Part shown: positions 7,626 to 17,408 of the stretch, piece after piece | Layout: every line of letters starts with the position of its first letter | How positions within the stretch are numbered: the stretch's first letter is position 1 | Source of the DNA: Streptomyces sp. HNM0575 | GTDB taxonomy: Bacteria > Actinomycetota > Actinomycetes > Streptomycetales > Streptomycetaceae | Direction of reading: 5' to 3' | DNA: 64,000 bases | Assembly (NCBI RefSeq): GCF_012726265.1 | Contig: NZ_JAASAG010000003.1 | Location: forward strand, 236,522 to 300,521 | Program-made: the position numbers and the translations under genes | The notes under the pieces: generated by a model | Databases searched by the model: none | Seen by the model: only the letters and a program-made list of their open reading frames with translations | Told to the model about the DNA's origin: nothing

Positions 7626-10223
7626 ATGAGCGGTACGGCTCTGGGGCGTCCCGGTGCTTCCCCTGGGCCTGGCGGCCCGGGCGGTACCCCTACGCCGGCG
7701 TTCGTCGAAGTGAGCCTGGAGGTTCCGGCGCCGCCCGACGTGGCTCCGGGGGCCGCACCGGGGATGGGAACCCGTTCCGCGTTCTCACCGGACACCCAGC
7801 CTCCGCCCGCTTCGGAGTCCGGGCTCCCCTCCGGGCCCGCGGCGCCGTCCGGGCGCGCACCGGGACACGAGCCGGCGGCGCCGCGGCCCGGCAGCCCCGC
7901 CGGGCTCAGCCCCCGCCGAGTGCGCCTGGTCTTCCTCGGCCTGATGCTCGCGCTGCTGCTGGCCGCGCTCGAACAGACCATCGTCGCCACGGCGTTGCCC
8001 AAGATCGTCGGTGAACTGCACGGCCTGGACCGGATGTCGTGGGCCGTGACCTCCTACCTCCTCGCCGCCACCGTCGGCCTGCCCGTCTACGGGAAGCTCG
8101 GCGACCTCTTCGGCCGCAAGGGGATCTTCCTCTTCGCGATCGCCGTCTTCGTCGCGGGCTCCGCCCTCGCGGGCTGGTCGCGCACCATGACCGAACTGAT
8201 CGCCTACCGGGCCATCCAGGGCGCGGGCGCCGGCGGGCTCATGATCGGCGTGCAGGCGATCATCGCGGACGTCGTGCCGCCACGTGCCCGCGGCCGCTAC
8301 ATGGGCCTGATCGGCGCCGCGTTCGGGCTCGCGTCGGTGGCGGGCCCGCTGCTGGGCGGCTGGTTCACCGACGAGCTGTCCTGGCGGTGGTGCTTCTACT
8401 TCAACGTCCCCCTCGGCCTGGTCACGCTGCTCGTCACCGCGTTCGTGCTCGAACTGCCCCGCCCGCGCGGGCGTCCGAAGCTGGACGTGCTCGGCACGCT
8501 GCTGCTCGCCGCGTTCTCCACCTGCCTGGTGCTGCTGACGAGCTGGGGCGGCACGGAGTACGACTGGGACGACACGGTGATCCTCGGGCTCGCGGCCGGC
8601 GGCGCGCTGAGCGTGGTGCTCTTCATCGCCGTCGAGCACTCCGCGAGCGAGCCGGTGCTGCCGCTGCGCCTCTTCCGCGACTCCGTCTTCAACGTCACGG
8701 GGGCGGTCGGAGTGGCCGTCGGCGTCGCGCTGTTCGGAGCGGCGAGCTATCTGCCGGGCTTCCTTCAGATGGTCGACGGGGTGACCGCGACCGAGTCGGG
8801 CCTGCTGATGCTGCCCATGATGGGCGGGGTCGTGCTCTCCTCCACCGTCTCCGGCCAACTGATCTCCCGTACGGGGCGCTACCGGATCTACCCGGTGCTG
8901 GGCTGCGCGCTCTCCGCCGTCGGCATGTGGCTGCTGTCGCGGCTGGAGACCGGCACGTCGCGCACGGACTACAGCATCTGGATGGCCGTGCTCGGGCTGG
9001 GCATCGGGCTGGTGCTGCCGGTGCTGGTGCTGGCCGTGCAGAACTCCGTGCCGCTCGCCGACCTCGGCGTCGCGACCAGCGCCAACAACTACTTCCGGCA
9101 GATCGGCGGCAGCGTGGGTGCCGCCGTCTTCGGCACGGTCTTCGTACGTCGGCTCACCGACGAGCTCGCGCGGCGGCTGCCCCACGACGCGCCGCGAGGG
9201 CTCCCCGACCCCTCGTCGCTGACCCCGCAGACGGTGCACCGGCTGCCCGGCCCGCTGCGGGAGATCTATGTGCAGGCCTACGCCGACGCGATGCCGCGGA
9301 TCTTCCTCTATCTGGTCCCGGTGCTCGTACTCGGGCTGCTGTTCGCCTTCTTCCTCAAGGAGAAACCGCTCGTGACCGAGAACGCCCCCGTGCCCGAGGC
9401 ACGCACGCCCGCGCAAGCACCCGCCGCCGCACCCGGGGCTCCCTCCTCAAGTGCCGCGCACGGCACGGGAGTTCCCGTCTGCGGAAGCGTGCGCCACCAG
9501 GACGGCAGCACCGTGCCGCGTGCGGCCCTCACCCTCATCGACACCTCGGGAAAGCAGGTCGGCCGGGGCGGCACGGGCGACGACGGGCGGTACGCGCTGA
9601 GCACGCCCGCGACCGGTTCGTACGTACTGATCGCGGCGGCCGGCGGCCATCAGCCGCAGGCCGTGAGCGTCACCGTGGGGGAGCGCCCCGTCGAGCTGGA
9701 CGTCGTGCTCGGCGGTGCGGGACGGCTCGCGGGATGCGTCCTCACCCCGGACGGACAGCCCGTGCGCGAGGCGTCGGTGACCCTCACCGACGTACGGGGC
9801 GAGGTCGTGGCCGCCACCCGCAGCGGCGCGGAGGGCGGTTATGCGCTGGACGGACTCGTGGACGGCGAGTACACGCTCGCCGCGAGCGCGCCCGCGTACC
9901 GGCCCGCCGCCGTGCCCGTGGCCGTGCGTTCGGCTCGGGAGACGCGGCAGGACATCGAGCTCGCGGGCGGCGCGATGCTGCGCGGCACCGTAAGGGCGAG
10001 CGGCGGCAGGCCCGTGGAGGACGCCCGCGTGACGCTGCTGGACGCGGCGGGCAACGTCGTGGACACGGCGACCACCCGCGCCGACGGCGTCTTCCGCTTC
10101 GTCGACTTGGCCGCCGGCGAATACACCGTGATCGCGGCCGGCTATCCGCCGGTGGCGACGGTGCTGCACATCGCGGGCGGCGGGCGTACGGAGCACGATC
10201 TGCAACTGGGGCACGAGAGCTGA
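7626..10223 (+). CDS. DHA2-type MFS drug transporter with C-terminal CnaB-like repeats
   Basis: Proton-driven efflux protein of 865 residues in the cytoplasmic membrane. Residues 1-100 are a Pro/Ala/Gly-rich tail. The 14-helix DHA2 transporter follows: [17 protein letters not shown] marks helix 1 and [13 protein letters not shown] is motif A. After FFLKEKPLV (about 580) comes a spacer and then three carboxypeptidase-regulatory/CnaB-like repeats of about 83 residues (from 615, 695 and 779), each with the pattern GxVxxxDGxPVxxAxVTLxD, DGxYxLxxLxxGxYTLxAxA. The start at 7626 follows AGGGGA. The extra domain may bind substrate or peptidoglycan at the surface; topology would have to place it outside, which a 14-helix protein with a cytoplasmic C-terminus does not readily allow. 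Confidence 0.85.
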   Translation: MSGTALGRPGASPGPGGPGGTPTPAFVEVSLEVPAPPDVAPGAAPGMGTRSAFSPDTQPPPASESGLPSGPAAPSGRAPGHEPAAPRPGSPAGLSPRRVRLVFLGLMLALLLAALEQTIVATALPKIVGELHGLDRMSWAVTSYLLAATVGLPVYGKLGDLFGRKGIFLFAIAVFVAGSALAGWSRTMTELIAYRAIQGAGAGGLMIGVQAIIADVVPPRARGRYMGLIGAAFGLASVAGPLLGGWFTDELSWRWCFYFNVPLGLVTLLVTAFVLELPRPRGRPKLDVLGTLLLAAFSTCLVLLTSWGGTEYDWDDTVILGLAAGGALSVVLFIAVEHSASEPVLPLRLFRDSVFNVTGAVGVAVGVALFGAASYLPGFLQMVDGVTATESGLLMLPMMGGVVLSSTVSGQLISRTGRYRIYPVLGCALSAVGMWLLSRLETGTSRTDYSIWMAVLGLGIGLVLPVLVLAVQNSVPLADLGVATSANNYFRQIGGSVGAAVFGTVFVRRLTDELARRLPHDAPRGLPDPSSLTPQTVHRLPGPLREIYVQAYADAMPRIFLYLVPVLVLGLLFAFFLKEKPLVTENAPVPEARTPAQAPAAAPGAPSSSAAHGTGVPVCGSVRHQDGSTVPRAALTLIDTSGKQVGRGGTGDDGRYALSTPATGSYVLIAAAGGHQPQAVSVTVGERPVELDVVLGGAGRLAGCVLTPDGQPVREASVTLTDVRGEVVAATRSGAEGGYALDGLVDGEYTLAASAPAYRPAAVPVAVRSARETRQDIELAGGAMLRGTVRASGGRPVEDARVTLLDAAGNVVDTATTRADGVFRFVDLAAGEYTVIAAGYPPVATVLHIAGGGRTEHDLQLGHES

Positions 10224-10472
10224 CCGGGGCCGGGCCGGGACGTACCGGCGCCTACGCCCGCGGCCGGTATGAAAGCGTCCCGCCCGGTGCTCCGCTCGCG
10301 GTGCCTCGCGGCACGGGAGGCGCGGCCGGAGCGGGAGGCGCGGACGTTGCGGGACCGCGTCCGTCCGTGGGGGCAAGCGTGTCGCGAACGCCCCGCGAGG
10401 ACCCTTCGTGGCCGGTGAAACGCCTGTTCAGCGCGGGGCGGTGGGGGCGGTCAGTGGTAGAGACCACGGGAG

Positions 10473-10481
10473 TTATCCACA
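10473..10481 (+). promoter_or_regulatory. DnaA-box-like 9-mer
   Basis: TTATCCACA, an exact match to the classical DnaA box, sits 41 bp upstream of the first peptidase gene in the 298-bp spacer after the MFS gene. It stands alone, so it is not an origin; a role in transcription is possible but unproved. Confidence 0.35.
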
Positions 10482-10521
10482 GGGGTGTCACGGGGTTTGC
10501 GCACCGCGTAACGTTCCGGCC

Positions 10522-11355
10522 ATGAAGATCCTCATCAGCGCCGACATGGAAGGCGCCACCGGCGTGACCTGGCCCGCGGACGTGCTGCCGGGCACTCCCC
10601 AATGGGAGCGCTGCCGCCCGATGTTCACCTCGGACGTCAACGCCGCGGTGACCGGCTTCTTCGAGGGCGGCGCCGATGAGGTCCTCATCAACGAGGCGCA
10701 CTGGACCATGCGCAATCTCCTGCTCGAGCAGCTCGACGACCGGGCGCAGATGCTCACCGGCCGGCACAAGTCGCTGAGCATGGTCGAGGGCGTGCAGCAC
10801 GGAGACGTGGACGGCATCGCCTTCGTCGGTTACCACACGGGCGCGGGGGAGGAGGGCGTCCTGGCGCACACCTACCTCGCCAACTCCATCACCGGAGTCT
10901 GGGTCGACGGGGCGCGCGCGAGCGAGGGCCTGCTCAACGCCCTCGTCGTCGAGGAGTACGGAGTGCCGGTCGTGCTCGTGACGGGCGACGACCGCACCGT
11001 CGAGGACGCGAAGGGCTATGCGCCGGACGCCTTCGCGGTCGCCGTCAAGGACTACGTCTCGCGGTACGCGGCGGTGTGCCGCACTCCGGGCCGCACGGCC
11101 GCGGACATCAGGGCCGCCGCCCGCAAGGCCACCGCCCTCTCCGTGCGGTCGAGTCCGTCACAGCCTCAGGAGCACACGGTGGAGCTGGAGTTCGACGCGG
11201 AGCATCTGGTGGGCGCCGCGAGCGTGGTGCCCGGCGTGGAGCGCACCGGGGAGCGCCGCGTCTCGTACACCTCCCCGGGCATGTATGAGGGGATCCGTAC
11301 GTTCAAGGCGGTCACGACGGTCGTATCGGCCGCGGTGGAGGAGCAGTATGGCTGA
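10522..11355 (+). CDS. M55 family D-aminopeptidase (DppA-like)
   Basis: Zinc aminopeptidase of 277 residues acting on D-amino-acid-containing peptides. MKILISADMEG places Asp8 and Glu10 exactly as in Bacillus subtilis DppA; His60 (NEAH), His105 (GYH), His116 (AHTY) and Glu135 (ARASEG) match the remaining metal and catalytic residues within one or two positions. The length agrees with DppA (about 274). The ATG at 10522 starts the conserved strand. Its last 8 bp overlap the M20 gene, making it the first gene of a translationally coupled peptidase operon. DppA-type enzymes form cytoplasmic decamers that release D-Ala from peptides. Confidence 0.9.
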   Translation: MKILISADMEGATGVTWPADVLPGTPQWERCRPMFTSDVNAAVTGFFEGGADEVLINEAHWTMRNLLLEQLDDRAQMLTGRHKSLSMVEGVQHGDVDGIAFVGYHTGAGEEGVLAHTYLANSITGVWVDGARASEGLLNALVVEEYGVPVVLVTGDDRTVEDAKGYAPDAFAVAVKDYVSRYAAVCRTPGRTAADIRAAARKATALSVRSSPSQPQEHTVELEFDAEHLVGAASVVPGVERTGERRVSYTSPGMYEGIRTFKAVTTVVSAAVEEQYG

Positions 11356-12676
11356 GCACATCGACCCGGCGGCGCTGGATGAGGCGGTGACTTTCACCTC
11401 CGAGCTGATCCGCATCGACACCACGAACCGCGGTGGGGGAGAGGGCTCGGAGCGTGCCGCCGCCGAGTACGTGGCCGAGCGTCTGGCGGGCGCGGGCGTC
11501 GAGCCTCAGCTGCTGGAGAAGGCGCCGGGGCGGACGAACGTGGTGGCGAGGGTGCCGGGCAGCGAGCCCGGAGCGGACGCGCTGCTGGTGCACGGCCATC
11601 TGGACGTGGTGCCCGCCGAGCCCGCGGACTGGAGCGTCCACCCGTTCTCGGGCGAGATCCGCGACGGGGTGGTCTGGGGCCGCGGCGCCATCGACATGAA
11701 GAACGCCGACGCGATGGTGCTGGCGCTCGTGCGCGCGTGGGCGCGTGCCGGCGTCCGCCCGCGCCGCGACATCGTGCTGGCCTTCACGGCGGACGAGGAG
11801 GACAGCGCGGACTACGGCTCGGAGTTCCTTGCCGAGCGCCATCCCGAGCTGTTCGAGGGCTGCACGGAGGGCATCAGCGAATCGGGCGCCTTCACCTTCC
11901 ACGCGGGAGAAGGGCTGCGGCTGTATCCCGTCGCGGCGGGGGAGCGCGGCACGGCCTGGCTGAAGCTCACCGCTCACGGCAAGGCCGGGCACGGCTCGAA
12001 GGTCAGCCGGGCGAACGCCGTGAGCAGGCTCGCGGCGGCCGTCGCCCGCATCGGAGAGTACGAATGGCCGCAGCGGCTCACGCCGACGGTGCGCGCGGCC
12101 CTCAAAGGACTGGCCGCGGTGCGCGGCCTGCCCGAGCCGGACGTGGACGCCCCCGGCTTCGAAGCCGACAAGCTCCTCGCCGAACTCGGCCCGGCCGCCG
12201 CCCTGGTGGAGCCCACCGTGCGCAACAGCTCCAACCCGACGATGCTCAGCGCCGGTTACAAGGTCAACGTCATCCCGGGCAGCGCGACGGCCTTCGTCGA
12301 CGGCCGGATGCTGCCCGGCGGCGAGGAGGAGTTCCACGAGACCCTGGACCGGCTCACCGGACCCGATGTGGACTGGGAGTTCCACCATCGGGAGGTCCCG
12401 CTCGAAGCCCCGGTGGACTCGCGGGCGTTCGCCGTGATGCAGGAGGCCCTGGAGCACTTCGACCCCGAGGCCCATGTGGTGCCGTTCTGCATGTCGGGCG
12501 GGACGGACGCCAAGCAGTTCTCCCGGCTGGGCATCAGGGGATATGGCTTCACGCCGCTGAAACTGCCCGAAGGCTTCGACTACCAGGCGCTGTTCCACGG
12601 CGTCGACGAGCGCGTGCCCGTCGACGCCCTGCACTTCGGCACCCGCGTCCTGGACCGCACCCTGCTCGCCCTCTGA
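11348..12676 (+). CDS. M20 family metallopeptidase
   Basis: Di-zinc exopeptidase or amidohydrolase of 442 residues. Motifs in order: LLVHGHLDVVP (His84, Asp86, near residue 82), WGRGAIDMKN (bridging Asp near 117), AFTADEEDS (catalytic Glu pair near 150) and FCMSGGTDAKQFS (substrate/metal site near 380). A dimerisation domain with GKAGHGS lies in the middle. Family members include dipeptidases, carboxypeptidases and acetylornithine deacetylases; the sequence resembles the M20/M25/M40 peptidases annotated widely in actinobacteria. The ATG at 11348 overlaps the M55 gene by 8 bp, so the two are probably translated together in the cytoplasm. Confidence 0.88.
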   Translation: MAEHIDPAALDEAVTFTSELIRIDTTNRGGGEGSERAAAEYVAERLAGAGVEPQLLEKAPGRTNVVARVPGSEPGADALLVHGHLDVVPAEPADWSVHPFSGEIRDGVVWGRGAIDMKNADAMVLALVRAWARAGVRPRRDIVLAFTADEEDSADYGSEFLAERHPELFEGCTEGISESGAFTFHAGEGLRLYPVAAGERGTAWLKLTAHGKAGHGSKVSRANAVSRLAAAVARIGEYEWPQRLTPTVRAALKGLAAVRGLPEPDVDAPGFEADKLLAELGPAAALVEPTVRNSSNPTMLSAGYKVNVIPGSATAFVDGRMLPGGEEEFHETLDRLTGPDVDWEFHHREVPLEAPVDSRAFAVMQEALEHFDPEAHVVPFCMSGGTDAKQFSRLGIRGYGFTPLKLPEGFDYQALFHGVDERVPVDALHFGTRVLDRTLLAL

Positions 12677-12801
12677 CCACCGGCTCCCGCGACCACCCCG
12701 TACCAGGCGATCCGACCAGCAGACGCCGGACACCTCGCACCCGCCGCATGCCGCGGTCGGGGTGCGGGCGGTCCCGAACCCCCCACGGAGGCACCCAGCA
12801 C

Positions 12802-14829
12802 ATGGCCAAGACCACGGCTCCTTACGGCAGTTGGCCTTCTCCCGTCGATGCCGCGCTCGTCGCGTCGCACGACGGGAAGCCCGAGTACCTCGGCTCAGTC
12901 GGGGAGGAGATCTGGTGGACGGAGCCCCGCCCCGCCGAGGGCGGACGCCGTGCCCTGATGCGGCTGCCCGCAGGGGGCGACGGAGAGGCCGAGTCGGTGC
13001 TGCCCGCCCCGTGGAACGTGCGGAACAGGGTCATCGAGTACGGCGGGCTGCCGTGGGCCGGCACACCGCGCGCAGAGGGCGGGCCGCTGATCGTCTTCAC
13101 CCACTTCGCGGACCAGCGGCTGTACGCCTACGAGCCGGACGCGCCGGGGCAGGGCCCGCGGCCCCTCACACCCGTCGCGGAGGTCATCGCGGGCGGGCTG
13201 CGCTGGTGCGACCCGGTCATCGTGCCGGACGGCCCAGCCGGACCCGAAGTGTGGTGTGTGCTGGAGGAGTTCACCGGTGAGGCGCCGACGGATCTGCGGC
13301 GGGTCCTCGCGGCCGTGCCGCTGGACGGCTCCGCGGCCGAGGACGGCACGCGCGTGCGTGAACTGACCGACGACGCACGGCGCTTCGTGACGGGGCCGCG
13401 GCTCTCGCCGGGCGGTCGCCGGGCGGCGTGGCTGGCCTGGGACCACCCGGCCATGCCCTGGGACGGTACGCAGGTGATGACGGCCCGGGTCACCGCCGCC
13501 GGCGGGTTCGAGGACGTACATGCCGTGGCGGGCGGGCCGGAGGAGTCCGTGGCGCAGGTCGAATGGGCCCCCGACGGGAGCCTGTTGCTGTGCACCGACG
13601 CGAGCGGCTGGTGGAATCTGCGCCGCCTCCACCTGGAAGCGTCCGCCTCCGGGAGCGACGGCAGCAGCGAACTGTGCCCGCGTGAGGAGGAGTTCGCGGC
13701 CGGGCTGTGGCGCATCGGGCAGAAGTGGTTCCAGCCGCTGGAGGGCGGGCTGATCGCCGTGCTGCACGGTCGGGGGTCCATGCGGCTGGGCGTGCTCGAC
13801 CCGGAGACCGGTGAACTCGCCGACGCCACCGGGCCGTGGACGGAGTGGTCGGGCGTGGCCGCCGTCGGCAGCCGGGTCTTCGGCGTCGCCGCCGGGCCGC
13901 ACAGCTCCCACGAGATCGTCGAGGTCGACACCCGCACGGGCCACAGCAGAGTCGTCGCCGCGCACCACAAGGACGCGGTCGACCCCGCCTTCTATCCGCA
14001 GCCCCTCGCACGGACCTTCACCGGGCCCGACGGCAGGGACGTCCACGCCCAGGTCTATCCGCCGCACCATCCCGGATATGAGGCGCCTGAGGGCGAGTTG
14101 CCGCCGTACGCGGTGTGGGTGCACGGCGGGCCCACGAGCCGGGCACCGCTCGTGCTCGACCTGGAGATCGCCTACTTCACCTCACGCGGCATAGGCGTCG
14201 TCGAGGTGAACTACGGCGGCTCCACGGGGTACGGGCGCGCCTACCGCAACCGGCTGCGCGAGCAGTGGGGCGTGGTGGACGTCGAGGACTGTGCCGCCGT
14301 CGCACGGCAGTTGGCGGCGGAAGGCGAGGCCGACCCCCGGCGGCTGGCCGTCCGCGGCGGCAGCGCCGGGGGCTGGACGAGCGCCGCCTCCCTCACCTCG
14401 CCCGCCGCCGAGGGCCTCTACGCCTGCGGCACGATCAGCTACCCGATCCTCGACCTGACGGGCTGGGCCACCGACGAGACCCACGACTTCGAATCGCGGT
14501 ATCTGGAGTCGCTCGTCGGCCCGCTGGAGCGCGTCCCCGACCGCTACCGCGAGCGTTCGCCCCTGCACCGGGCGGACCGGATCACGGCGCCCTTCCTGCT
14601 GTTGCAGGGCCTCGACGACGTGATCTGCCCGCCCGCGCAGTGCGAGCGCTTCGTGGCCCATATCGACGGCAGGGGAATCCCGTACGCCTATCTCACCTTC
14701 GCGGGCGAGGGGCACGGTTTCCGCCGCGCCGAGACGATCATCCGCGCCGTCGAGGCCGAACTCTCCCTGTACGCACAGACCTTCGGCATCGACCGCGACG
14801 ACGTACCGCAACTGGAGCTGAACCGATGA
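12802..14829 (+). CDS. S9 family prolyl oligopeptidase / acylaminoacyl peptidase
   Basis: Serine peptidase of 675 residues. The first 400 residues form a beta-propeller-like gate (repeated WAPDGSLL, LSPGGRRAAW strands). The alpha/beta-hydrolase domain contains the nucleophile elbow GGSAGGW (Ser about 521), LLQGLDDVICPP (Asp about 605) and EGHGF (His about 638), the S9C pattern. No signal peptide is seen, so it is cytosolic. The ATG at 12802 follows GGAGGCACCC by a somewhat long spacing. It is 125 bp after the M20 gene and its stop overlaps the next start by 4 bp. Confidence 0.88.
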   Translation: MAKTTAPYGSWPSPVDAALVASHDGKPEYLGSVGEEIWWTEPRPAEGGRRALMRLPAGGDGEAESVLPAPWNVRNRVIEYGGLPWAGTPRAEGGPLIVFTHFADQRLYAYEPDAPGQGPRPLTPVAEVIAGGLRWCDPVIVPDGPAGPEVWCVLEEFTGEAPTDLRRVLAAVPLDGSAAEDGTRVRELTDDARRFVTGPRLSPGGRRAAWLAWDHPAMPWDGTQVMTARVTAAGGFEDVHAVAGGPEESVAQVEWAPDGSLLLCTDASGWWNLRRLHLEASASGSDGSSELCPREEEFAAGLWRIGQKWFQPLEGGLIAVLHGRGSMRLGVLDPETGELADATGPWTEWSGVAAVGSRVFGVAAGPHSSHEIVEVDTRTGHSRVVAAHHKDAVDPAFYPQPLARTFTGPDGRDVHAQVYPPHHPGYEAPEGELPPYAVWVHGGPTSRAPLVLDLEIAYFTSRGIGVVEVNYGGSTGYGRAYRNRLREQWGVVDVEDCAAVARQLAAEGEADPRRLAVRGGSAGGWTSAASLTSPAAEGLYACGTISYPILDLTGWATDETHDFESRYLESLVGPLERVPDRYRERSPLHRADRITAPFLLLQGLDDVICPPAQCERFVAHIDGRGIPYAYLTFAGEGHGFRRAETIIRAVEAELSLYAQTFGIDRDDVPQLELNR

Positions 14830-15824
14830 GCACCGACGCCCCCGCCTCCGCCCCGGCTTCCGCCTCCGCACCTGCCTCGGGACCGGCACCCGCCCCCACC
14901 GCTCTGACCAGGCCGCGACGGCTGAGCCGCGGCGACCGCGTCGGGCTGGTCGCACCCAGCGGTCCCGTACCGCCGGAGCGACTGGAGGCGGGCTTGGCGA
15001 TCCTCCGCGAGTGGGGCCTGGAGCCCGTCGTCGGACGGCACGTACTGGAGCCACACCCGTCCATGCGCCACCTCGCCAGTGCCGACGAGCACCGGGCCCG
15101 CGACCTGGAGGAGGCCTGGTGCGACCCGTCGCTCGCGGCCGTCGTCTCGGCCCGGGGCGGCTACGGCGCACAGCGCGTGCTGGACCTGCTCGACTGGGAG
15201 CGGATGCGGGCGGCCGGCCCGAAGGTCTTCGTCGGCTACAGCGACCTCACCGTGCTGCACGAGGCGCTGGCGCAGCGTCTCCGACTGGCCACGCTGCACG
15301 GCCCGATGCCGACCACGGCCTCCTTCGTGGAGGACGAGGCGACACGTGACCATCTGCGCCGGACCCTCTTCGAGCCGGAGACCGTCCTGAGCATCGGCCC
15401 CGTCGCCGGCTCCCGCACGCTCGTCCCCGGCCGGGCCCACGGCATCACCCTCGGCGGGAACCTCTCGCTGCTCGCCGCGGAGCGCGGCACCCCGTACGCC
15501 CGTCCGTCCGCGGCCGGCGCCGTCGTGCTCCTGGAGGACATAGACCAGCCGCCCTACAGCCTGGACCGGCTGCTGACGCAGCTGCTGCGCTCGGGCTGGT
15601 TCGACGGCGCCGCGGGCATCGCGCTGGGCTCCTGGACGGAGTGCGGGGACCCCGAGGAGGTCGGTGTGGTGTTGCGCGAGCGGCTCGAACCGCTGGGCGT
15701 GCCGCTGGTGGACGGCCTCGGCTTCGGCCACGGCCCGTCGACGCCCACGCTTCCGCTCGGGGTGCCCGCCGTACTGGACGCCGACGCCCGCACACTCACC
15801 TACGACGAACCGGGACTGCTGTGA
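14826..15824 (+). CDS. S66 family LD-carboxypeptidase (MccF-like)
   Basis: Serine peptidase of 332 residues with a Ser-Glu-His triad. An Ala/Pro/Ser-rich leader of 30 residues precedes the domain, which starts RGDRVGLVAPSGPV. The nucleophile is in FVGYSDLTVLH (Ser about 139); VVSARGGYGAQRVLDLLDW precedes it, HGITLGGNLSLLA and LEDIDQPPYSLDRLLTQL follow, and GFGHGPSTPTLPLG carries the His. S66 enzymes cleave the L-D bond of murein tetrapeptides or, as MccF, the acyl-adenylate of microcin C. No signal peptide, so cytosolic recycling or detoxification is likely. ATGA overlaps couple it to the S9 and DinB genes. Confidence 0.88.
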   Translation: MSTDAPASAPASASAPASGPAPAPTALTRPRRLSRGDRVGLVAPSGPVPPERLEAGLAILREWGLEPVVGRHVLEPHPSMRHLASADEHRARDLEEAWCDPSLAAVVSARGGYGAQRVLDLLDWERMRAAGPKVFVGYSDLTVLHEALAQRLRLATLHGPMPTTASFVEDEATRDHLRRTLFEPETVLSIGPVAGSRTLVPGRAHGITLGGNLSLLAAERGTPYARPSAAGAVVLLEDIDQPPYSLDRLLTQLLRSGWFDGAAGIALGSWTECGDPEEVGVVLRERLEPLGVPLVDGLGFGHGPSTPTLPLGVPAVLDADARTLTYDEPGLL

Positions 15825-16360
15825 CCGCCATCGAAGCCTCCATCCCACCGCTGCCGCCGGGCGAGCCGGACCCTTCAGTCGCGGATCCGCACGCGCTGTT
15901 GCGCGGTTATCTCGACTACTACCGAGACACCCTGCTGCGGAAGATCGACGGCCTCTCCGAGGAGGAGCTGCGGGGCAGCCGCGTGCCGTCGGGCTGGTCG
16001 CCGCTGGAGCTGGTGCGGCATCTGACCTATGTCGAACGGCGCTGGCTGGCCTGGGGGTTCGAGGCGGAGCGGGTCCCCGACCCGTGGGGCGACAGGGGCG
16101 GCGACGACCGATGGCGCGTTCCGGACGGGGCGGCGACGGCCGACATCGTCGACGCGTTCCGCGCACAGTGCGACCGCTCCCGCGAGATCGTCCGCGAGGC
16201 GCGTCTCGACGCGCACGCGAGGCTGGGCGGCCGGTTCCCCACGGAGGACGAGGCGCCGTCGCTGGCGTGGATCCTCTTCCACCTGCTCCAGGAGTACGCC
16301 CGGCACGTGGGACAGCTCGATGTGGCACGGGAGCTGGCGGACGGCGCGACGGGGGAGTGA
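15821..16360 (+). CDS. DinB-family (DUF664-type) protein
   Basis: Four-helix-bundle protein of 179 residues. The pattern LLRGYLDYYRDTLLRKIDGL, RVPSGWSPLELVRHLTYVERRWL and LLQEYARHVGQLDVARE is that of mycothiol/bacillithiol-dependent DinB enzymes, with the metal-ligand histidines seen at VRHLTYVE and YARHVGQLD. Such proteins include mycothiol S-transferases and maleylpyruvate isomerases. The GTG start at 15821 overlaps the S66 stop (GTGA). As the last member of the peptidase operon it may attach or remove mycothiol from the substrates handled by the operon; that is inference. Confidence 0.82.
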   Translation: MTAIEASIPPLPPGEPDPSVADPHALLRGYLDYYRDTLLRKIDGLSEEELRGSRVPSGWSPLELVRHLTYVERRWLAWGFEAERVPDPWGDRGGDDRWRVPDGAATADIVDAFRAQCDRSREIVREARLDAHARLGGRFPTEDEAPSLAWILFHLLQEYARHVGQLDVARELADGATGE

Positions 16361-16373
16361 CGCGGCCCGCGCC

Positions 16374-17408
16374 TCATAGCCCGGCCACGCCGGCCAGGAC
16401 CCGCACCTGCCCCGACATCCGTACGGCCTCGGACAGATCGCCGCTCCCGTCGAGGCACCACAGCAGGAACTCGACGTGGCGTGCGACGGCCCAGGTGCGC
16501 AAGTGGGCCACGTCCACACCGAGTTCGCCGGCCACGAGGGAGGTACGCCGGGCCAGCACCCGCTGGGGTTCGGGAAGGGCGAACGGATCGTCGATCTGCT
16601 GGATCAGCGGCCAGGGATCGAAGGCCGGATCCCCGTACATCGGCTTCGTGTCGATCGCCAGCCACGGCTCGCGCTCGGCGGCCAGCAGGTTCCCGGGGTT
16701 GAAGTCGCCGTGGAGGACGGTCTTCCGGCCCGCGCCGAGCGGCAGTTCGCGCAGCAGCTCCGCCCCGTGCGCGAGGAGGCCGGTGTCCGCAGCGGCGGGC
16801 CAGTCGTAGCGTGCCGTGCGTTCCTCGGCACGGTTCGCCCAGTCGGCCGCCACCGCCGAGAGGTGCTCCAGGGACGGCGGCCGGGGAGCACCCTCCGTAT
16901 CCGGCCCGGTGTCCGGCCCAACCTCCGCCCCCGTGTCGGTCGCGGTGTCGGTCGCAGCTTCCGTCGCGGTGTCCGGCCCCGCCTCCCACAGCTGGCGCAG
17001 CACTCGCGCGCCGATCAACAGCCGTTCCTCGGCAGGGAGTTCGCGGGCGGCGCGCAGCTCGGTGCCGGGTTCGCAGCGCTCCAGCAGCAGGGCGTACCGG
17101 TCCGGATCGTGCTCGTACACCCGCACGGCACCGTGGCCCGCCCATAGCTTCAGCACTGCGCCCTCGGGCCGTGCCTCACGGTGCGGCCATGTCACCTTCA
17201 GCACCGCGCGGGTGCCGTCGGCACGGAGCGCGGGCGCGACCCACGAGCAGCTGCCGCCGTGGTAGGGCGCGCCGAGCCGCAGCTGCCAGCGTTCGCTGAA
17301 CTCCTCGATGAGCGAGGGCAGTTGCTCCAGCCACTCTCGTCCGTCCCGGGTGCGCCGCATGTCCTTGAGCACGGGGAGCGTGGGCGGGAAGAGGGAGGGG
17401 CCGGTCAC
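16374..17408 (-). CDS. Aminoglycoside 6-phosphotransferase / hydroxyurea-kinase-like protein
   Basis: ATP-dependent small-molecule kinase of the APH fold, 344 residues. The nucleotide lobe contains RAVLKVTWPH and YALLLERCEPGTEL; the catalytic loop is VLHGDFNPGNLL (near residue 233), followed by the metal site AIDTKPMYGDPAFDPWPLI. This DTKPMYGDPAxD form is typical of the streptomycin 6-phosphotransferase group, but most chromosomal members have no known drug substrate. A Thr/Asp/Gly-rich insert (DTATEAATDTATDTG) of about 28 residues sits before the helical lobe and looks like repeat expansion. The GTG start is just 14 bp from the divergent phosphopantetheinyl transferase start. Confidence 0.82.
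   Translation of the reverse strand: MTGPSLFPPTLPVLKDMRRTRDGREWLEQLPSLIEEFSERWQLRLGAPYHGGSCSWVAPALRADGTRAVLKVTWPHREARPEGAVLKLWAGHGAVRVYEHDPDRYALLLERCEPGTELRAARELPAEERLLIGARVLRQLWEAGPDTATEAATDTATDTGAEVGPDTGPDTEGAPRPPSLEHLSAVAADWANRAEERTARYDWPAAADTGLLAHGAELLRELPLGAGRKTVLHGDFNPGNLLAAEREPWLAIDTKPMYGDPAFDPWPLIQQIDDPFALPEPQRVLARRTSLVAGELGVDVAHLRTWAVARHVEFLLWCLDGSGDLSEAVRMSGQVRVLAGVAGL

Noticed and set aside
16374..17408. Acquired aminoglycoside resistance gene
   Set aside because: The kinase has the codon use and setting of a resident gene; chromosomal members of this family generally have no shown drug substrate.
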